From the NCBI GenBank assembly GCA_029207755.1, contig JARCOQ010000001.1, forward strand, positions 88,461,637 to 88,525,636: a stretch of 64,000 nucleotides of DNA. Direction: 5' to 3'. Source of the DNA: Chamaea fasciata (Eukaryota; Chordata; Aves; Passeriformes; Sylviidae). Within the stretch, counting starts at the first letter, position 1. Each line of letters begins with the position of its first letter. The translations under genes were made by a program, and so were the position numbers. Below, piece after piece: positions 12,421-24,800 of this stretch. Below the pieces are notes generated by a model that saw only the letters and a list, made by a program, of their open reading frames with translations, was not told the DNA's origin and ran no database searches.

Positions 12421-14715
12421 TCTGTCTCTTAGTGATTGTGTTGAGTCATACAGTTGATAATCTAAATGTAAATAATAATTGATGCATATTATAAATTTGA
12501 ATTTCATTAGGTGGAGGTTTTTAGACTTGAACAAATGAATTTTTCTTTCATGTAATGCTGTAACATGCTTACTAGCTTTGACAAAGAGCGTTTCCCCTGA
12601 TACAGAGATAGCAGATAATAATAAGCAAGCAGACAAGGTTATGCAGCAAGGGGGTATTTTAATAATTTTTGTTTTGGAGAAGACAGGCCAGAGTGAGGTA
12701 CCTCTTAGAAACAATCTACTTCACTGATACTTTGCTTCAACAGATTGACATCATCTCAGGAAAGAAAATAACTGTTTGCTATTCCTGTCATAGACTTCTT
12801 TCAATCACTGCGACAGATGTTCCAAGCATGTTGTTCCTCTGTTAGGTTTCTTTAGTAGTAAAAATACTGCGGTCTAAATATAGTTTAAATTGGTTGAGGT
12901 ACCTTGTTTGAATATGATTCAAAATTGCATTATACCTGGTTTAAATCAGAGTGTAACAGGACAAAACCATTGGAAAGTCTAGTTACGATAATTCAAGCCC
13001 AGGTAGGAATTTTTATTCAGTTATATTTAAAGTGAAATGCTATCTTTTTCTGATATATCTTGCAATCTTATTTAGGATGAACCTAGATGACATAGTGAAC
13101 TTCCCTCCCCCCCGCTCATTATGTGGAATCACCTTGGACAAAAAATGGGAAAAATACTTAGGTAAATAGTTCTCTTTTCTGTATCTGCAGTGTTGTCTTA
13201 TGTGGCAGCTGAATGTTCTACACCAGGAATACACAGAATCTGTTATCCTTTTTCTTCAATGAAACAGAGTTTTGCATTCAGGAACAACTGAGGTGGCTAA
13301 GACTAGAGAGAGAGAACCAGTACATATGCACAAGGTACCCATTATTCCTTTGGGGACTTTGGAAGCTGAGAATGCTATGGTCCTTACAACCCCACCCTTT
13401 CCTCTGCCAATGAGTTCTAGTTTAAAGCTCTTCTCTGTCATCTTCCCTGCTCACTTGCTTCTGGGAGAGCTACCAGGATGATGCAGGGTGAGTTTTGCTG
13501 AACCTGTTGGTAGTAAATAGCTCCTTCTTTTCATTCTCCCACTCATTTTGTACCTAGATGATTGGTTGCTGTTCATGTGGCCCACTATTTAAGACCACTG
13601 GGTTGGGAGCATAGCTTCTCCTGCCTGAAACTGGGTCATGGTGGTGTAACAGTAGCTGCACTGGTGTGCATCCCTTCCAAGTGCGATTCCAGTCAGTGAT
13701 GTCGATCAGGGGAATGCTCTTGTTTGGATACTGGCTGGCTGGAGCTTTCTGCTCCCTCTTTTTGACACGTATACAGATGAAGTTGCTAAATTGTGGTGTC
13801 TGGGACAAGGTGCTCTTTGTTTCCAAAAATGATGAGTAAAGCAACAAAGTTCAAGGTTTATTTCATCACTTGGACTTTTACTCCAGTGATAGAGACTGGG
13901 AGTTCAGCATTAGAAAACTGAGATCCTTGGTTTGTGATCTGTTCTTGTTTCACTGCTAGTCAACTTTATTTAACAGATTGTTAAAATAATCCTCCAAGAA
14001 GGAGTAAATGTAGGGACTTACAGGAGCAATGATCTCCAGTGCCTAAAATCACTGACAGTTAGCATCTTTCATTTTGTGCTTGTTTTTGGGGGAGGAGAGA
14101 GAAGCTTATGTGGTAATCACACGCTGCCAGGTCATTGCAGGAAATCTGCAGCCAGCAGTAACTCTCTTCAAGGTCCTGCTTCTGTGGGAAAACTCATGGG
14201 TGGTTAACTTGAGCATCCAATTTTGAGCCTTCACAGAGGAGAGTGGTTCAAGTATGCTTTGTCTTGAAGCCACTTGAGCCCCGCTATGATCTCACGTAAG
14301 GGGACATTTTCTTTTAGATTTGGTTTACAAATTTGGAGTTGGGATCATTCATATTGATCTTTCTTTGGTTTCAAGCTTCTTTGTGCAACAGTGAAGGTTG
14401 TAGATGTTTACTTACTAATTTCATCATCGTACTTGTTTTGATTTAGTGCCCATAGGTATTTAATCTGTGAGAACCGTGAGAAAGACTTTAACATCTAATT
14501 TTTCCCCTTTTTGTTCTTGTAATTAAACAGAAATCCTGCAGCATTCACCCAAGGAATCACTTTGTAAAGTTCATGGGTAATTTCACCGTCCATGGACACC
14601 TGAATGCACTTTCAGGGTTTTTTTGCAGCATGATCGTGGCCTTCTCTTAATTGTTTCTATGACAATTTTATATTTGGTTGGGTTTAGAATGAAAGAACAA
14701 AAGGATTCTTCAGCA
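12421..14715. other. Non-coding stretch, no gene seen
   Basis: Ordinary AT-rich sequence. A run of eight C lies near 13106-13113. Open frames of up to 120 codons have no recognisable content. No LTR or CR1 is recognised until 14.72 kb. Confidence 0.55.
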
Positions 14716-14718
14716 TTC

Positions 14719-14888
14719 AAACAGGCTGCCTAGGGAAGTGAGTTGAGTCACCATGCCTGGAGGTATTTAAAAGATGTTATACATGGCACTTCGGGACATA
14801 GTTCAGTGGTGGACTTGTCAGGACCGTGTTAGTGATTAGACTCAATGATCTTAGAGGTATTTCTAACCTAAATTACTAAATGGTTCTA
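14719..14888 (+). mobile_element. CR1 LINE, 3' fragment
   Basis: The order 'aggctgcctagggaagtg', 'gagtcaccatgcctggagg', 'tatttaaaagatgt', 'gttcagtggtggacttgtc', 'actcaatgatcttagagg' and a decayed 'ctaaatggttct' end reproduces the 3' portion of a CR1 subfamily. It is 5'-truncated and visibly diverged. It contains no complete open frame. Confidence 0.85.
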
Positions 14889-14889
14889 A

Positions 14890-16935
14890 GATCCAACCTA
14901 CTACTTCTTGAGTTTGCTTTCCTGTTTGAAGGGCTGAGTGAGGCACGTCAGGACAGTTGTGGTCCAGGTTTCAAACTTCATCTCTTTTGTCCAGCTCCCA
15001 TGCCAAGTGTAGGAGCATGGTGAGACCTTTAGTTCTTGAAAGGTAGATTGGTTATTTAGGGACAGACATTTGAGATTACTCTTCATTTCTTTGTCCTTAT
15101 TTGTTTATAATAACAAGGTTTCCAGGAAGAAGATACTGCCTTTAGCTCAGGATTTAGCAGGGCAAATTACTACTTCAAGTGTGAAGAAGTTTCTTGGAGG
15201 TGAATGTAGCAGAAGTGTTTCTGCCTGCCTGTAGCATTTGGATATACCTAATATGGATGGGAAACACCCTGACCTTAAAGTAACCTTCTGCCCTCCTGCT
15301 TTGCCATCTGTCTCAAGACCTGCAAAAGATTTGACTGCTTCTCACAAGCTCTTCCACCAAGGTTGTCCCCCAGAAAGGGAAAACGAAGAGTTATATAACA
15401 GTGTTTTCCTCCAAAACTGCATTATGGAATTCAACCAAGACCCTGATTTTAGCTCCGAGTCTAAAACTGGCACAAATGTTTTCCAAGGTCTCTTCTTCTT
15501 TGTGTATATAGAGAGTAAATGAACCAATAGTTTAGTTTGTGGGGTAGAATATTCCTAAATAGCAGCAAAGGAGAATCGTTCTTGGGAAGAGCCACAACCA
15601 CCGATTCACTAGTTTGTGAGCTTTCCTTCTCTGTCAGTGGATACAATTGCTTTGTCAGAAATCACCAGTGGAGAGCGTCCAGGAGAGGAAATGCACTGTG
15701 AAACAGCAATGGAACCCGTTTCAGATATGGTACCTTCCTGTTGAACATTAATGAACTGCAGCAGTTGTACGTAAGGTTTGTGGCTTGTTACATATGCTTA
15801 GCTTGTCAAAAGTTTCTCGGGGCATTCAGGGCAGGCAGTGTCATTTGTGCAACAGGCAGAGCTCTCTGCCTGTGGATGTAACACTGACCTTACTTGAACT
15901 GATAAATAGCTGTCTTATCCATGACCTTTAATAGCTGAAATGTGTACACCATCTACAGCCCTTTTCAGGTTTGCTTCAAAAGAGATCGCTGGATAAAGCG
16001 TATGAATGTTTATATGCAGTGCTCTGTGTGATCTTTTCTGGCTTGTAACAGCATATCAAAAGAATTCCAGAGTTTAGGAGTAGCAGAGCAATCACTTTTG
16101 CACGTGCTCTTTCTTCCTTATGAAAGGTGTTCATTCATAGGGATGCATGGTGTTGTGCAGCCAGCTGATCTTAAAAAAACCACGACAGAATGTAATGTTG
16201 GGATTTATCCTCTTAATATAAAATAAGACTTACCTTCTGTTTGCATTCTCTAGTTTAATTTGAACGAAGACAGAGACAATATTAAAATATAATGAGGGTA
16301 ATTCATTTTGTGGTTCACAGTGGCTCAGATTTAGAAGGGAAGAATCACCTTAATCGCACACTACTTAAGGGCTCCCTGTAAGAAGGTTGTGCTTAACCTT
16401 CAGCAAACGCTTATGGGCTGCCCTGAATAGTAATGGATTTAAGCACATGCTTAAGTGTTTTTCTGAAGGAAGACCTAAGCATCTTCTCAAGTGTTAGATT
16501 ACAGCTTCCTTTACCTTATTCATAAATCCCAGCATCAGAGGCAAACTTTTCTTTCATCTCTTGGTGGCTATCTGGTTGTATAGATTTTTCCACCTCCGTT
16601 TGCCCTGCTTTCTGTGGCTCTCTTGCTGCAATCTGATCAGCCTAGGCTGACCTTCAGGGGTGCTCCACATGGTTCGGGAGCCTGCCCGCATGGCTCCGAT
16701 TGCACGATCAAAGTCCGTACCTTGCCTTTCATCTGCCGGCTCTCTGCCCTTCCCAGGGTTATTAATTTGAAGAACTCAAAGGCGCAACCCCTTTCTGCTG
16801 CGCCTGTTCCCGAGGAAGTAGGAATGGGAATTGGCGGGTTGTCCAACGGCTTGGCTGTGGTCAGTTTTCCATGGTGGGAGATGGGATTGGAGCGGGTTAA
16901 ATCTGTACCACCTGGTTCTTGGTTGGCTGTCGGAA
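14890..16935. other. Non-coding stretch upstream of the CpG island
   Basis: The 94-codon plus frame at 15238-15522 has no recognisable domain and lacks flanking splice signals, so I do not call it a gene. No transposon is recognised. GC rises gradually after about 16.6 kb towards the island. Confidence 0.55.
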
Positions 16936-16937
16936 AT

Positions 16938-17345
16938 GCAAGGAAAAAACAAAACCAAAACAAAACAGGAGAGGAAAAAAAAAAACCCAACCCTACAAAA
17001 AATATGGGGGGAGGGGAAAGAAGAAATAAAAAAAGGGGGGAGGGGAAGGAGGAAACAAGAAGAGGGGAAAACAAAATAAAGGGGGGAAATGGGAAGAAAA
17101 AAGGGGGAAAGAAAAGAGTAAACGGGTGTAAAGGGATAAAAAAAAGGAGTTAACAAGAAAAAGGGAAAAGAAAAAATAAAAATGGGGGAAGTAAAAATAA
17201 ATGGAAAAAAGAAAGGGAAGAAGTAGGAGAAAAGGGGAGAAAGAAGAAATATCACGGGGGGAAGGGAGAAAAAAGAAGAGAGGAAAAAAGGAGAGGAAAA
17301 AAACCTGAGGAAAAAAGGGGGGGAAGGGAAAGGGAAACAAAAGGG
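16938..17345. repeat. About 400-bp polypurine (A/G) tract
   Basis: The plus strand is almost entirely A and G across roughly 400 bases, with only scattered C and T. It carries many G4-G7 runs separated by A-rich spacers (for example around 17004-17055, 17080-17110, 17315-17360). Such mirror-like polypurine tracts can form triplex (H-DNA) or G-quadruplex structures. The 145-201 codon minus-strand frames here, rich in Phe, Pro, Leu and Ser, are artefacts of the pyrimidine strand lacking stop codons. The tract abuts the CpG island directly, so it lies at a probable promoter edge. Confidence 0.9.
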
Positions 17346-17670
17346 GAGGGGAACCCCCCATCCGAGCACGCCGCACCCCCGGATCCCGCGGGCGGGCCCC
17401 GCAGGCCGGAGCCCCGGCCGGGCCGCCCCGGGCGCTCGGCGGGGCCGGGGGGGCCCGGCCTTGCGCGGGCCCCGGCGCGCGCCTCTTGCGTAAGCGGCGG
17501 CCCCGCCGCCCTCCCGGTGCTGCCGTTGCCATGGCGAGATAGCGGGGGAGGATTCCTGGGATCCGTAAGCCGAGGGAGAGGGACAGATTACGTCTCAACC
17601 CGTCACTTCGCGGCGCCTAACGTGATGTGGCAGGGTCGCCCAGGTGTCCCGGGGGGGTGACCCGGCGGGC
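17346..17670. promoter_or_regulatory. CpG island, probable TATA-less promoter
   Basis: This is the only dense CpG cluster in the window, with very high GC and tens of CpG dinucleotides in about 320 bp. GC boxes such as 'gggcgggcc' lie near 17390, and an 8-bp C/EBP or PAR-bZIP type site TTGCGTAA lies at 17486-17493. TACGTC half-CRE sequence is near 17590. No TATA box is evident. Donor-like GTAAGC occurs after 17489 and near 17565 on the plus strand, so a non-coding first exon is plausible. On the plus strand the 'gccatgg' at about 17528 opens only a three-codon frame. On the minus strand the same palindromic Kozak context opens a longer GC-rich frame that runs into the purine tract. Direction cannot be decided from sequence; plus is favoured by the downstream exon candidates. 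Confidence 0.8.
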
Positions 17671-18119
17671 AGCTCCGTGCTGTTGCAGGCATCGTTTTAA
17701 ATAAAATAAAGCTGGGAGGCAGGGAGAGGGGGGTGGCTCTCGGGGTAAGAGGATTAGATGCGTTTGCATGGGGGCCAGGATGAGAAAAATACTGCAAGGC
17801 TTGAGGCAGGTGGGCTTGAGGAACTGGCCTCGATGGAAACGGGAGGCATCCTTCTTTATGAACATTCCTAGTTCCTGCTGAGAACTGCCTGGCAGGCGCT
17901 GGAAGGGGATTCTTTTAATCTTCATCTGCATATTTTATTATCATATTTAGCTGTCAGCGTTTTAATCGTAAGATGTGCACATAAACATACCCTGAGAATC
18001 TCTAAGCAGCGAGTCCAAGTACCAGCCCTATGCTGATACTGAGCCTAGATCAAATGATTGGCAGATGTCTTTTACATGAATGGAAGGAATGACGGGAGAA
18101 GGCATCAGTGTCTGCTTGG
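17671..18119 (+). other. Possible short 5' exon ending at a strong donor
   Basis: A near-consensus splice donor, cttgg|gtaagt, lies at 18119/18120. A possible acceptor 'atcatatttag' lies about 170 bases upstream near 17950. Three ATGs at 18076, 18080 and 18089 precede the donor. The frame shared by the second and third would encode a tiny N-terminus (MEGMTGEGISVCL) ending in phase 1, which suits the exon at 45958. Two overlapping AATAAA motifs lie at 17700-17710. The start contexts are weak and the segment may be untranslated or not an exon at all. Confidence 0.25.
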
Positions 18120-18121
18120 GT

Positions 18122-21100
18122 AAGTTTCCTTTCTGTTATCTTTAATCATTATTAGTATTTTACACTGTCTCTTTCTAGAGTCAGAATGGGAGCAGTCAAC
18201 TCTGGTGGGGTCTTCTTGTGCTTTTGATCTTCTCACTACTCTTTACCTGCTAGAATTCCTAGAAGCAGGTGAGAATTTATTGAACCCTTTTGCTGTGGTC
18301 TCTTGTCGCTGCAAGGATGTCATTAGTGCAGGCAAAAACTTTATAAATTCTGATGTTCAATTTTAAGTCTGGAAAAGATGATGTCTGGTCTAGAATTGAG
18401 TATGAAAAATACCGGTCTCCAAATTTACTGTGTTGTAAACATATTTCTTAAGAGAGTAGCCCCTACCTGTGTTAATAATAATATTCATTGCCAGAAAACA
18501 GATGCGTGTGGGGAAAAAGTCTTAAGTGAATTTAACATTCTTAAACAGTTTTACAGCAGTAGGGTAAGAAATGTAAGCGAGAATACTACTGGGAAATGAG
18601 CTTGCGTTACACCCACAGAGCATATACTGTACATTAGTTATAACCCTGTTGTTTTTGTTGCCTGCAATTAATTGAGTAATTTCTTCCATGACTGAAACTG
18701 CAGGTTAAGCATGTTTGCTTTGAAAGCCAGTCTTCTGAATTGAGGTGGCTTTTGCACTTACCATATATTAGCAAGCTCTCGCAAAGTATGTTTTGTGCGC
18801 TTTGGCTGTGAATTCCTGAAAGGTGTCAGTGGGGGTTAATTCACTGTTACATAAACAGCCAATAACAGCTTCCAACTGTACTGGAATTGCTCTAAAACAG
18901 TTATTAGCTTCAAGGCCATTATGGAGGAAAAGGCATTTCACTTTTGCAGATATTATTTCTATGAAAACACCAGAAGTGGACTACGAGAACTCTGAAGCAT
19001 TGAAGTGAGGACACTGCTGTATAAATAGGGAAAGCTGTCGTGTAGCTTTACCACTGGGTTTTACAACTCTGACAAGGCCTCTACCTCCCAGTTGTACTTG
19101 GAAACCAGCAAAATCTCAACCAAATCAGTTTTCCAGAAGCTGAGCATTTATTGTATGAAGACTTTTGAGTAGAGCATCATTGCTTTAGTTAGCAAAGCCT
19201 GCCTGCTACCTGTGTGCACCCATCCTGATATTCTAAAAAAGTAGAAGTCAGCTGCCATCACAAAAAGCCAAATCTTAGAGCTGTACTGAACTGTGGGAGC
19301 ACAGGGGCAGCATGGGGAGCCAGAAGCTGGGATCTATTGCAGCAGGGTTATGCAGCAGTTCAGCTTACTCCAGGTGGTGCAGAAAGGAGCTGAGAATCAG
19401 TTTCCGAACTCCCTGGCTGGGAAGCAGGAGTGCCTGGAGGGTGGAAATGGCCTGCAGCCATTTCTGGTGCCTTCTGGTTTTGAAACTTCCCATGGGGAAT
19501 TTGCTAGATAGTTTTGTTGCTGGAGTGTTTCTTTAGCAAAACAGGCCTGGTACCTGTTGAAGCAGCCTGCAAAATTGTCTCTGTGCTCTCTGGGCATGAA
19601 CAATTGTTGTTTGCTCAGAAAACTGGAAGTGTTTGGATATGAGACATTTGCTTCCATTTAGACATCTTTGGTTGCCCCCAAAGTAGCTTATACCTTGACT
19701 TTTCAGGAACTGGAAATACTGCTTCTGCTGCATTTCTAGAAGTAAAAGAGTACAGGAAATGGTTTTATGCGTAATTCAGCTGGTTTTTGCATATCTCTGT
19801 TCATACTGGCAGCTACTTTCCAAGAGATAAAGTAACTTTATGTTTTGGTTGTTTCAGCTATTGGATTTGACCCCTGTTTATTTTAAATGCAGTGTTGTTC
19901 TGCATCACCAGCAGTTATTTATTTAGGTGTCTGAGGGAAACACATGACTTGGCATTAGCCTTTCTTTTCCTCCCATCTCCCCTGACCCCAAAGTAGTTCA
20001 GGCCGAAACTTGATAAGTTAATCACAGTTACCTTGGAAAAATTATAAACAAATTAAGATGGATGAAGCCTGGCCATAAAATTATTTCGGATAGGCTGAGC
20101 AAATGCAGCCAAGAGTGTTAATTGCTGCTGCTTTCGCTGCTACCTTTGACAGTGTAGGGTTTCAGTAAGTAATTCCTCCTTGAAGGAAGTGAGACTTGTC
20201 ATGTCATCTGTTTCACTTCTGAAGCCTTTATGAAATTCCCTGGATTTATGACTTGTATTAATCAGTGTTGCGTAGGTAAGTGTTTCAGGTATTTTCACTT
20301 CCCTGACATGGAACTAATCCATCTCCGTATCTTTATTTTGGTATACGTGTGCTTGTCACAGGGAATTACATGTTTGTATACTGTTTAAAAATGGCAGACC
20401 CTTACTACAGTCAATATAGTTTTAATGGAATTAATGACATTTTAAATTAAGAAGAATTTTTGCTTGTTTGTCTGTTACGGACCATGATTTGATTACAAAC
20501 CCCTGCAGTGCTGACGGCCCTGGACATGATAGATGACAGGACACAGCACATACTAGAGGATCAGCTGTTAATGTTGCTTCATCCAGTCCTGCTTATGTGT
20601 GTAAAGACATTTAGGACGTGCCTATAGCTCAACCATGGAATTTATTTAGAGGGAGATTTCAGAAGAACACCAAGCATAAATCATATTTGCAAGGTTTTTT
20701 TGTGATATTAAATCTGATGGCACATGTTTTTGTAGTATATTTTACCAGAAGTGATCCTAAACATTGACAAGTTTTCTTTCATCCAGAAGGCGAGTAGTAC
20801 AGCGAGATTGAGAAGCAGGAATAAGGCGCTTGAATCTTAATGAAGCTAGCTCAGCCAGAGGGGAAGTGTCAGGTGGGAGGCAGAGCTGTCTTTAAAGAAC
20901 CACATGGGTTTCTTTTGGTGTGGTCTAAGTGTCCATTTGAGACCCTCTCAGTTTATCATACTGTTTCGGTCTTTACTTGTTTAGGTTTTGTATATCATAA
21001 AGTATACGGTTGTAAACCACTTTGTACTGACCACAGTATTCATTCTGGTTGAATAAGCATGCTTTATTGTCTGTCTTTCTCATCACTGCAAGATAAATAT

Positions 21101-21685
21101 CAAGACTTTATGACTTAATAATAAGTTTTATCTTTAAAGACCATTTTCTAAAAGACTGAAATGGGTTGTTACCTCACCCAGGAGTTATGAGTGTGATTGT
21201 CAGGAGCACCTGAGAACTGAGTTAGATGAACGGTGTTTTAATTGGCAGATTACCAGTTTCTGTGGGAAAATGAATTAGTCAAAACCCGTCACAAAGGCCT
21301 TTTGAAAATTCTCATCTGTATTATGAAGATTGTTGATTTTGAAATTAATTACTACAAGTTGGAGGAAGAGGCTACTTTCTAAGTACCCCAGTTTTTCATT
21401 GTCTGTACAATAATTGGTTTACACTGTATTTAAGAGACACATACAAAAGCCAGTTGTGTTTTTGCAAAAGGGTTTTAGGAGTAGCTTTGTGTGGGCCCAC
21501 TCTGAAACAATCTAATAGGATCTGATTTTCAGAAAGCCCCTTGCTGAAAGGCAGGCTGCTTTAAGAGGGGTGTGGTTTGGCACTTTGACTCGTTAACTCT
21601 TTTGGAAGTCTCTGGTCTCACTAGTTCGTATTACCTGTCAGAATGTGTAAGGGCCGGAGGAGTTTGTGGCCACCCTTGGATGGAG
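18122..21685. other. Probable intron or intergenic sequence
   Basis: No transposon is recognised. The block at about 19980-20330 is AT-rich with homeodomain-like TTAAT and TAAT motifs and has the texture of a conserved non-coding element. It also holds a weak 51-nt exon candidate at 20225-20275. All open frames are under 90 codons. Confidence 0.5.
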
Positions 21686-21687
21686 TA

Positions 21688-21877
21688 TGTGATGAGACAC
21701 TGGCACAGGTTGCCTGGAAAAACTGTGGGTGCCCCATCTCTGGCAGTGTTCAAGGCTAGGTTGGATGAGGCTTTGAGCAGCCTGGTCTAGTGGAAGGTGT
21801 CCCTGCCCATTGCAGGGGTGTTGGAATTAGGTGATCTTCAAGGTCCCTTCCAACCCAAAGCATTCCATGATTCTATA
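21688..21877 (+). mobile_element. CR1 LINE, 3' fragment with ORF2 C-terminal coding remnant
   Basis: The segment begins 'gatgagacactggcacagg' and retains the codons for the CR1 ORF2 C-terminus (HWHRLPGKTVGAPSLAVFKA, then a Leu-Asp-Glu-Ala-Leu end). It continues through 'ctggtctagtggaaggtgtc' and finishes 'cccttccaacccaaagc', 'attccatgattctat'. The 5' part of the element is missing. The reading frame remnant is too short to act. Confidence 0.92.
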
Positions 21878-21879
21878 AA

Positions 21880-24800
21880 ATAGCAAAAAAAGCTGCCTTT
21901 AAATTTTTGTGTGTCATTGAAAGGGCACTGGTAAATGAGAAGATATGCTCAGGAGAGCAGGCAAGGGGTTAACTCTAGAGTATCTCTGTGTAAGTAGTTG
22001 GCAATAAAGTATCTAAGTATCTGTAAGACTTTATGTGTGCAGCCACCATGTTCCTTAGGAATATAATTATCTTTCCAATAAATTCTTGGAGCATGGAAAT
22101 GGACTGGAGCTATAAAGTACACAGGAAGGTTGTGTTGGGTGTTGGTACCAAGCTCACGTATCCCATGACAAGTTCCTAAACCCAGAGACCAGCCTTCCCC
22201 TCACTAAGAAATTCCCTCACCTCTCCATCATCATCCCACACATTCTCTTCTGTCTTTTCATCACTGAACTATGTGGTCAAAAACAAGAATCACCTTCCCT
22301 TTTCCCTCTTGCCTTAAAAGAGGGAATTTTGAGCTTCTGGTAGGTGGCTTGCTGCCTGCTGGTTTTACTGCTCTGTGTCTGTACATTTTCCAAAGCAATC
22401 AGTCCTCGCTTTCATCTACGCCCTGAGATTCTACAGATGCGATGGAGAAGTGAACCTTTGTGTGAGATTTGGCTGGTTTGCAGTCTCTTGCCACAGGGGA
22501 ATGGAAGTAATAACAAGGGAGTTCCCACAGATAGGTGGATGTTGTGGGGTTGTGCCAGGAAGTTTTGGTTTCCTAATAAAATTGAAAGACGAATTTCTGC
22601 TTCTCTTAAAATCCTTGGGAACTTTATAGTCACCCTGAGCACTGTATGAATTTTGGTGAATAGTCAAATGCTCACCTGAGACTGGAGCATGGGCTTAGGG
22701 AAGGCATTTTGTCTTCATCTAATTTATTCCACGTGAGATACTCACCTCTGTGTGCCTGCATACTGCTGCAAGAGGCAGGCAGATATATAGCAAAGTAAAA
22801 GCCCTGCTTTTAGACATCCATAAATGTCGCTTTACAATGGCTATGATGTTGTTAGTGCAAAAAGCAAAACATATCCCTGTTGAAATTGCTTAAAACAGGT
22901 GTATTTTCAGAAGGAGTCCCCTGAACAGTAGTAAATTTTCTCACAGATTGGAATAAGCAATAGATATTAAATCCACTCGTAATAAGTGTGTGCCAAGCCA
23001 TTTCCTTGTGGGTTTGTCAGATGACCTTCAGAGTAGATTTGTACTGTACTCAAACATCTACAATTAAAGCTCATTGAAATTAGATTCATGGGACAGCCTT
23101 GATATTATTTTTGGAAGTGTGACTTTGTTTTCCTTTATAACTTGCATTTAATGGGAGAAAAACAACAAAAACTAAAATGTTAGAAAACTCAAGACTTGTC
23201 ATATTTCTCTAGTTTTTCATTTTTTCTGAAATTATGTGCATTTAATGAGGGATTCATTGTTACAAATTTTAAAGACTTTGTATTTAATTTGAATTTTCAA
23301 AGTCTCCACGGCTTCTAGTTTAAATTAATAAAAAACTTGAAAGAAAGATTGGCCAAATGTTTTTGAGGTTTTTTGTTGTTTGTTTAGGAGAGATTAAACT
23401 GTTCATTCCAAAAAATATTTTGTAGTGTAAACCTTTCTGAAGCTCATCCTTTCCACAAATACCTTAGGTTTGGTAGTGAATTTTGTGTCTTTTTTTTTTT
23501 TTTTCAGTCAGATACCCTCTGACATCATCTTTTTGTCATCTTCATGGGAGCTTACAGTTTTAGGGCAAGATAGGTGTCAACCACCATATGCTATAGCCAA
23601 ACAATATGTCCTTTCGTAATATTAGAACATGAGAAATGGCCAATACATCATTAAAGAAAATTGAATTTAGGGTTCCAAAATGCTGGAATATCTTAATAAG
23701 AGTCCCAGTATTGACTCTGGATTTAGGAAGTCTCCAAGGCCCTTAACAGTGAGTTTCCCAACCATGATGTGTTTCAATTTATTTTGCCCTGATTTTATAG
23801 ATATATATTACTTGTTTTGGAGTTAAATGTGAGGATAATGTGCCATATAACGCATTTTAGTCTCCAGTTGACATTTATTGTCAACCTGTTTTCTTAAACC
23901 CTGGTTTTTATATGGGGAGTTTTAGATGAGAGCATCTGGATTGATATGTTTGATCTGCTTCTTGTTACGCAGGATTTGCAGTATATTACTTAAAGCCCCT
24001 TTGATAATACAGCACAGAGTTTCTTATTGGCCTGTTCAAGATATTTGCTAGCATGGTTTAGTGCAGCCTTCAGGTTTTCCTTGGCATTATGCCTTGAGGA
24101 AGCTTTACTGTTGCATTGTTTGTTTTCAAATTATTCTTCTTAAATCTAAATTAGATGTGATATAAAGCAAAAATTTGTAAATTACATGGCCAGCCATCTC
24201 AAATCTGAGCTAGAAATGAAATATTGCAAATAAAATTTTGGTTTGCGCTAAGTCTTGTTGAACTGTATGAGACAGAAGGTATCATTTCCTGCTGTGTGTC
24301 TTCAGCAATCAGCAGCGTAACAGCAGACTGATTGGTTATTTACTTTTTATATTCTCTCCCATAGATCTTATGTCAACAGCATTCAAACAGAGTGCAGCAT
24401 GGTTATTTTTACTGTATCTTTATTGGTTGCATAGATTAAAACATGAACAGTTTTATGGAGGTTGCCTTTTTACATCCTGACAACTTCATATTTGTTCTTG
24501 TCTCTATTAAAGCATTTAATTTCTCTCAGACAGCTTAACCTTTTCCTTCTACTTCAAACAGAGGAAAAGGACATATAGAAGGACATAGAATGACAAGTAT
24601 TTCTCAACATCCTTTCAAATTGATGCATTCATGGCTCTGTTAGTATTTTGGGGGTCTGGAAAAAGTGTTTCTGACTCCTCCTGTAGCCAAGGTGGTGGTA
24701 TGATATGGGAATGCTCATCTCTGCTTCCATCTCTGCAGCAGATCTGGTGGTGATGTGCACCTGCTCAGCATCACCAGCAGCCCTAAGGGCCACCTGGAGA

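Noticed and set aside
16614..17153. Plus-strand 179-codon frame
   Set aside because: Its second half is Lys/Gly/Glu-rich translation of the purine tract, and its first half has no recognisable content.
16776..17598. Minus-strand frames of 145-201 codons, one starting at a good Kozak ATG (about 17531) with an Ala/Gly/Arg-rich N-terminus
   Set aside because: They run through the polypyrimidine strand, which lacks stop codons by composition. The Phe/Pro/Leu/Ser content is low-complexity and the Kozak match is palindromic, so it fits both strands. No domain is recognised.
23490..23590. Exon after the T15-cag acceptor-like sequence
   Set aside because: No coding phase stays convincingly open to a good donor.
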